A DNA stretch of 34,132 bases, from NCBI GenBank assembly GCA_050485905.1, contig JBJHCH010000029.1:1-34132 (forward strand), given 5' to 3'. This DNA is from JAWLCA01 sp050485905. GTDB taxonomy: Bacteria > Pseudomonadota > Alphaproteobacteria > Rhodobacterales > Rhodobacteraceae. How positions within the stretch are numbered: the stretch's first letter is position 1; each line of letters opens with the position of its first letter. Below, in pieces: positions 30,164 through 34,132 of the stretch. A model generated the notes under the pieces. The model was not told the DNA's origin and made no database searches. It was given only the letters and a program-made list of their open reading frames with translations. Made by a program: the position numbers and the translations under genes.

Positions 30164-30188
30164 CGCCCGCGCCCTGACGGCGCGGGCG
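30164..30188 (+). terminator. terminator hairpin after the TRAP operon
   Basis: CGCCCGCGCC and GGCGCGGGCG form a perfect 10-base stem with a CTGAC loop, 11 bases after the permease stop. No long U-tract follows. Confidence 0.6.
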
Positions 30189-30346
30189 GGATCCTGTCAT
30201 TGACGCCCTGCTGGCGCACATCTGCCACAAGGTTCCGCCATCAGTGACGACGGTCAGTTGTGCGGACATTGCTGAAGTTAGCCGCGTCGGCGTAGCAATT
30301 CATCGCTGTTGCAGCATCACCGCCGTGAACGGATGCGCTCAACGGT

Positions 30347-31096
30347 TTACTTGCCGAGTAGATTTTTCACCTCATCAATCGCCAGTGGCTTTTTGCGACG
30401 GTGAATAATGGAATGGCAATTCGGGCATACGGGCCGAAGATCATTTATGGGGTGAACCTGATAGCCTTCCCCGACTTCAGATAGAGGTACGATGTGATGA
30501 ACGTGAATGAATTCCTCTGCTACAGCACCATAAACATCCTTCAATGTGATTCCACACGCTGAGCAAGCATATCCATAGTGATGGAGGCACTGATCTCTTG
30601 CAGTCTTACTTCTTTCAAATCTGTTAACCAGAACCTTCTCAACTGCACCTTCCCAAAAATCGTCTGACCCTACTTCTTCCGCTAGTAAATGACCTTGTAA
30701 ATCATAGGATACCCAGTATCGACGCTCACGATGGTGTTGGGATGGCTCAATTGCATTCCGATTGCAATAGTCTAGGAATTTTCGATCTATCTCGTCATAA
30801 CCTTCATCGCCGGGTTCTAATGGATCACCCAAGAGGCGAGATAGCACTACATTTGTCGTCCGACCGTCCCTTTCTCTAAGGTTGTCGGCATGTCTTATGT
30901 CGTTTGCGACGTAGCCAGCAAATTTGCTAGGGGCGTATCGAAAGCCATCACCGACTTGTACGGCAACGAAGAGTTTGCCGTTCTTGATGCGCTTGTCATG
31001 AAATCTCCGTTCACTATCGTCTGTGCTCTCTCCGTAACGGTAGAGTGTTTCAATGTTTTCGACTATTTGCTCTGTACTGCTGACAAGTTCGGCCAT
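30347..31096 (-). CDS. orphan HNH endonuclease (McrA-like)
   Basis: This 249-aa product has a C-terminal HNH domain: zinc-type CSAC (Cys178, Cys181), HVHHIVPLSEVGEGYQ (catalytic His200-His201), INDLRPVCPNCHSIIHRR (Asn218, Cys224, Cys227, His232). The N-terminal 150 residues, including KFAGYVANDIRHAD, probably read DNA or target modified bases. That is a guess from resemblance to restriction enzymes of the McrA type. No methyltransferase lies nearby, as expected for a type IV enzyme. The sequence is clearly AT-richer than its neighbours, with rare codons, suggesting transfer. The start is uncertain: the ATG at 31096 has AGGA upstream; ATGs at 31111, 31135 and 31159 are also open. Confidence 0.8.
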   Translation of the reverse strand: MAELVSSTEQIVENIETLYRYGESTDDSERRFHDKRIKNGKLFVAVQVGDGFRYAPSKFAGYVANDIRHADNLRERDGRTTNVVLSRLLGDPLEPGDEGYDEIDRKFLDYCNRNAIEPSQHHRERRYWVSYDLQGHLLAEEVGSDDFWEGAVEKVLVNRFERSKTARDQCLHHYGYACSACGITLKDVYGAVAEEFIHVHHIVPLSEVGEGYQVHPINDLRPVCPNCHSIIHRRKKPLAIDEVKNLLGK

Positions 31097-31336
31097 GACC
31101 TTCCTATACATAGCTACTGTATCAACATGCACCATACAGAATAGTTGCCTTGAGGACATCCCCACGACGACTGCTTCTGGGACGCAGAAGGGCGGAATAG
31201 GTCAGCGAAATCAATGGCGATAATGGGCTGGGGCACGTCGCTGCACCTGCAAAGGGTTTGGGTTCGCTGCGGGGTCCCTGAATGTCTGCATCGGACTCAA
31301 ACCTGTCGTCGGGCCTCCCGTGCAAGGCGCAGACCA

Positions 31337-32203
31337 CTAAACCCCCGCCCGCAGCTCCCGCAGCAGCGCGGGCACGTCGCGTGCGGCCACCGCGGCCTCG
31401 CGCACCAGCCAGTCGAAATGCTGGGTGAACCCCGCCACCCGTTCGGTATCGCGGAACGCCAGATAGTGCCGGCCCATGTACAGCACCGCCAGCAGCGGAC
31501 CGAACACCGTGATCGGGGCGGAAAACACCCGCCGCGCGTCGAACAGGTACAGCCGCAGCGACGGGTAAAGCTGCCCCGCCACCTCGGCCATCCAGTCGAT
31601 CTGCGCCCGGCGCAGCGCCGCCGGCAGGCCGGCATAATAGCCCTCGGCGCGGGCAAATGCGTGGATTTCGTGCAGCGGCAGCGCGATCTCGTAATCCGAC
31701 GGCGCGGCGCGCATCCAGTTCAGCCGGTCCTCGCTGGCCCCGATCGCCTGTTCCGCGGTGCGGCCCAGTTGCGGCTCGTATTCCCATTCCAGCATCGCGC
31801 GGGTCTTCAGCATGTCGGGCAGCGTCGCCGGCACATGGCGGATCTTGTAGCCCGATGCCTCCTGGTGCCAGGCAAAGATCTGCTCGTCCACCAGCGCGCG
31901 CGGCGCCTCGGTCACGGTCATCGACGCGGCTAGCAGGTCGGCCAGCCGCTCCGGCCGCTCGGTCAGGCCCAGCAGCCAGTCGGCGCTGACCTTCAGTTCG
32001 GCGGCGCATTCCGCCACCACCTGCGCATTGGGCAGCCGCGTCGCGCCCTCGGCCAGCAGTTGCGAGATGGTGGAGCGGTCCACCGCCACCCGCCGCGCCA
32101 GCGCCGACTGGTTCACCCCCGCCTCGCGCATCGCCTGCGCCAGCCGGGCGCGGAACAGCGCCGCCCGGTCGCGCTTGTCGTGTATTCCCACAGGTGGTGA
32201 CAA
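31337..32203 (-). CDS. XRE-type transcriptional regulator
   Basis: An HTH of the XRE/Cro type lies near the N-terminus (about residues 20-75): AMREAGVNQSALARRVAVDR, then STISQLL. The rest of the 288 residues (about 95-288) is an unrecognised C-terminal domain, possibly ligand-sensing. It is encoded divergently from the DUF2061-desaturase pair. The start is uncertain: TTG at 32203 (used here) and GTG at 32191 are both open and neither has a strong Shine-Dalgarno; the TTG lies inside a palindrome. Control of the desaturase operon and of itself is inferred from the layout. Confidence 0.8.
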   Translation of the reverse strand: MSPPVGIHDKRDRAALFRARLAQAMREAGVNQSALARRVAVDRSTISQLLAEGATRLPNAQVVAECAAELKVSADWLLGLTERPERLADLLAASMTVTEAPRALVDEQIFAWHQEASGYKIRHVPATLPDMLKTRAMLEWEYEPQLGRTAEQAIGASEDRLNWMRAAPSDYEIALPLHEIHAFARAEGYYAGLPAALRRAQIDWMAEVAGQLYPSLRLYLFDARRVFSAPITVFGPLLAVLYMGRHYLAFRDTERVAGFTQHFDWLVREAAVAARDVPALLRELRAGV

Positions 32204-32247
32204 TTCTCACACTCGTTGGGTTTATGTCGATCATCTCCAGAATACAC
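32180..32247. promoter_or_regulatory. operator-like motifs between regulator and desaturase operon
   Basis: A near-palindrome, GTGACAATTCTCAC (32197-32210, one mismatched pair), overlaps the proposed regulator start. Inverted copies of GTGTATTC lie on either side (32180-32187, and as GAATACAC at 32240-32247), 60 bases apart. This suggests cooperative autoregulation by the XRE protein. Confidence 0.4.
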
Positions 32248-32299
32248 ACAGGCCGCCCGCCGCGATACCCTTCATGGAACCGTCACGAAAGGGGATCGG

Positions 32300-32500
32300 A
32301 TGGAGACGCGGCGGCGCACGCTGCTCAAGGCGCTGGGATGGCAGGTCATCGGCCTGTCGGTCATGGCGGCGGTCGGCGCCATCCTCACCGGCTCGGTCGC
32401 CCTCGGCGGCACGCTGGCCGTTGTGAACACCGCGCTCGGCTTCCTGGCTTACGTGATCTACGAACGCCTCTGGTCGGGCATCGCCTGGGGGCGCGCATGA
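32300..32500 (+). CDS. DUF2061 membrane protein
   Basis: The 66-aa product has a basic start (METRRRTLLKALGWQVIG) and two hydrophobic segments (about 10-32 and 38-56). The ALGWQVIG start and YVIYERLWSGIAWG end match DUF2061, a small predicted membrane family of unknown function. AAAGGGG lies 6 bases upstream of the ATG. The stop overlaps the desaturase ATG (ATGA), so the pair is translated together. Confidence 0.88.
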   Translation: METRRRTLLKALGWQVIGLSVMAAVGAILTGSVALGGTLAVVNTALGFLAYVIYERLWSGIAWGRA

Positions 32501-33414
32501 GCCGCCGGCGAGCCGTGGAATGGCCGACGCTGGCGCTGCTGGTCGCCTGCTACGCGCTCTGGGCGCTGGCCACCACCTGGGCCGCCGCCTGGTCGCTGCC
32601 CGCCGCCGTCGTGCTGCTCACCCTCTGCCTCGCGCAGTTCTCCTCGCTCCAGCACGAGGTCCTGCACGGCCACCCGTTCCGCAACGAGCGGCTGAACGAG
32701 GCGCTGGTCTTTCCCGCCCTGCCGCTGTTCGTCCCCTTCCGCCGGTTCCGCGACACGCATCTGGCGCATCACCACGACGCGGTGCTGACCGACCCCTATG
32801 ACGACCCGGAATCGAACTACATGGACCCCACCGTCTGGCACGCCCTGCCCGGCTGGGCGCAGGCAGTGCTCAGGTTCAACAACACGCTGCTGGGCCGCAT
32901 CCTGATCGGCCCCGCGATCTCGCAACTGGTGTTCATGAAGGGTGACCTGCGCGCCATCCGCGCGGGCGACGCGCGGGTGCTGAACGGCTGGCTGATGCAC
33001 CTGCCGGGCGTCGCGCTTGTGCTGCTATGGCTGATGACGCTGGGCCAGATGCCGCTCTGGGCCTATCTGACCGCCGCCTATGCCGCCCACGGGTTGCTGA
33101 AGATCCGTACCTTCCTCGAACACCGCGCGCACGAACGCGCCTCGGGCCGCACCGTGGTGATCGAGGATCGGGGGCCGCTGGCACTCCTGTTCCTCAACAA
33201 CAACTACCACGTCGTCCACCACATGCACCCGGCCGTGCCGTGGTATCGCCTGCCCGCGCTCTATGCCGGGCATGCCGACCGCTACCTGACCCGCAACGAC
33301 AATTACCACTACACCGGCTACGGCCAGATCTTTCGCCGCCACCTGCTGCGCGCGAAAGACCCCGTGCCGCACCCCCTGATGGGGTCAGACCAGGCGCCGG
33401 AACAAAGACTCTGA
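32497..33414 (+). CDS. membrane fatty acid desaturase family protein
   Basis: This 305-aa di-iron membrane enzyme shows three histidine boxes: HEVLHGH (about 56-62), HLAHHH (about 91-96) and HVVHHMH (about 240-246). Four or so hydrophobic segments surround them. The family includes fatty acid desaturases and carotene oxygenases; the substrate cannot be told. The ATG at 32497 overlaps the DUF2061 stop. Its last 30 bases overlap the convergent NUDIX gene. Confidence 0.9.
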   Translation: MSRRRAVEWPTLALLVACYALWALATTWAAAWSLPAAVVLLTLCLAQFSSLQHEVLHGHPFRNERLNEALVFPALPLFVPFRRFRDTHLAHHHDAVLTDPYDDPESNYMDPTVWHALPGWAQAVLRFNNTLLGRILIGPAISQLVFMKGDLRAIRAGDARVLNGWLMHLPGVALVLLWLMTLGQMPLWAYLTAAYAAHGLLKIRTFLEHRAHERASGRTVVIEDRGPLALLFLNNNYHVVHHMHPAVPWYRLPALYAGHADRYLTRNDNYHYTGYGQIFRRHLLRAKDPVPHPLMGSDQAPEQRL

Positions 33415-34065
33415 GCCGGAATTGTCGAAGAACGGCACCGAGGCCGGGCGCCCGCCCGCGGCCACGATCTCTGCCACCTCCGCCAGCACGATCTCGGTGA
33501 TGAAGGGCAGGTCCAGCCCGCGGGCATCGGCCAGCGCGATCCAGTGCAGATGGCTGAGTTCATCCGACGCCGCCGACAGCTCGCCCCGCGCATGGCGCAC
33601 ATCGGCCAGAAAGAACCGCGCATCGAACCGCCGCGGCCGCCCCGGCGGGGTGATCGCGCGGAACACATAGGCCAGCCCGTCGGCGGCAGGCCGCAGGCCG
33701 CGCGCGGCAAAGGGCGCCCAGTCCTCGGGCGCATCGGCCCAGTCGCCGGGCGCGCCCAGCAGCAGCCCCGTCTCCTCGGCCAGTTCCCGAATCGCCGCCG
33801 CCGCCAGCGCCGCCGCCACGCCCGGCCGCGCCGGATCGGCCAGCCGCCGCGCGCAATCGGCGGGCAGCGGGCGCAGCAACGCGATGCCGGCATCGCCCGC
33901 ATCCACCGCCCCGCCGGGAAAGACGTATTTCGACGGCATGAACACCGCCCCGGCCCCGCGCTGGCCCATCAGCACCTCGGGGCCTTTCGCCCCCTCGCGC
34001 AGCAGGATCACGCTGGCCGCGTCGCGGATCGGAACCTCGGGCCGCCCCGCCTCAGGGCCGGCCAT
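33385..34065 (-). CDS. NUDIX hydrolase
   Basis: This 226-aa protein has a Nudix box: a glycine-rich FPGGAVDAGDAG region, a roughly 35-residue insert, then AAIRELAEETGLLL with the catalytic RE-EE-G core. Such long insert-bearing Nudix proteins resemble the NUDT19/CoA-diphosphatase-like group, but the substrate is unknown. The ATG at 34065 overlaps the previous gene's stop by 14 bases. Its C-terminus overlaps the desaturase end by 30 bases on the opposite strand. Confidence 0.88.
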   Translation of the reverse strand: MAGPEAGRPEVPIRDAASVILLREGAKGPEVLMGQRGAGAVFMPSKYVFPGGAVDAGDAGIALLRPLPADCARRLADPARPGVAAALAAAAIRELAEETGLLLGAPGDWADAPEDWAPFAARGLRPAADGLAYVFRAITPPGRPRRFDARFFLADVRHARGELSAASDELSHLHWIALADARGLDLPFITEIVLAEVAEIVAAGGRPASVPFFDNSGSESLFRRLV

Positions 34066-34132
34066 CGCCGAACCCGTGCATCCGCTTGGCCCACTGGAAG
34101 CCCACGATCGCCCCCTTCAGCCGCGGCAGCAG
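34052..34132 (-). CDS. C-terminus of a DUF983 membrane protein (partial)
   Basis: Only the last 26 codons are in the window. They read LLPRLKGAIVGFQWAKRMHG plus a short tail, matching the usual DUF983 ending (LLP-LKG-x-VGLQW). The NUDIX gene starts inside its 3' end, so the two are probably one operon. Confidence 0.65.
   Translation of the reverse strand: MLPRLKGAIVGFQWAKRMHGFGDGRP

Noticed and set aside
28491..30269. 592-aa minus-strand ORF opposite the TRAP permease
   Set aside because: Composition is Arg/His/Asp/Gln-rich, as in antisense shadows; the plus-strand permease has all family motifs.
31166..31336. Possible tRNA or attachment site next to the HNH gene
   Set aside because: I looked for a cloverleaf and for direct repeats flanking the AT-rich gene and found only a weak 6-base hairpin.
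31122..32249. 375-aa minus-strand ORF over the XRE regulator
   Set aside because: Gly/Arg/Ala-rich alternative frame; the HTH protein in the other frame is convincing.

Overview
The window is GC-rich, compactly packed DNA that looks like a chromosome segment of an alphaproteobacterium of the Rhodobacteraceae (Paracoccus/Rhodobacter-like). This rests on family knowledge: the nuo operon has accessory genes between its subunits, NuoE carries a C-terminal helix-hairpin-helix tail, hsp20 is paired with a DUF1150 gene, and purE-purK lies next to a DUF465 gene. No rRNA, tRNA or CRISPR array was recognised. Genes are often joined by 4-base ATGA stop/start overlaps, which I used to correct several start codons.

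Positions 1-5163 (minus strand) hold the promoter-proximal part of the respiratory complex I operon, nuoA-B-C-[57-aa membrane protein]-D-[lipoprotein]-[exported protein]-E-[membrane protein with a helix-hairpin-helix tail, cut by the window edge]. Four accessory ORFs sit among the complex I genes. Positions 5375-13284 (minus) are a leucine/isovalerate catabolic (liu) operon: isovaleryl-CoA dehydrogenase, an LprI-like protein, both methylcrotonyl-CoA carboxylase subunits, HMG-CoA lyase and an enoyl-CoA hydratase. A thermonuclease-like gene and an ASCH-domain gene lie between the carboxylase subunits. A perfect palindrome overlaps the -10 box of its candidate promoter.

Positions 13382-16027 encode one very large DUF2339 membrane protein. 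Positions 16028-18790 are a degraded patch: a nitronate monooxygenase 3' remnant, a truncated ORF, two tandem LysE/RhtB exporters and a transposase 3' remnant. Then come purEK, a DUF465 gene, a small heat-shock protein operon with a good sigma-32-type promoter, a hybrid two-gene phosphorelay (CHASE4 histidine kinase plus single-domain response regulator), an I78 inhibitor-like lipoprotein and an MFS transporter.

Positions 25513-26712 form an iron/heme storage operon (unknown 58-aa ORF, hemP, bfd, bfr) behind an inverted repeat centred on a -10 box. Positions 26903-30152 encode a TAXI-type TRAP transporter (binding protein, then fused permease). An AT-richer orphan HNH endonuclease gene follows and looks acquired. 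The right end has an XRE regulator divergent from a DUF2061-fatty acid desaturase pair, then a NUDIX hydrolase and the end of a DUF983 gene.

The least explained signals are: (i) two clusters of an ATGCACG motif at about 11-bp spacing, each just downstream of a minus-strand stop codon (mccB and purK); (ii) the accessory small proteins inside the nuo operon; (iii) the inverted repeat at hemP; (iv) the liu palindrome. I found no clear new multi-gene defence or biosynthetic system.
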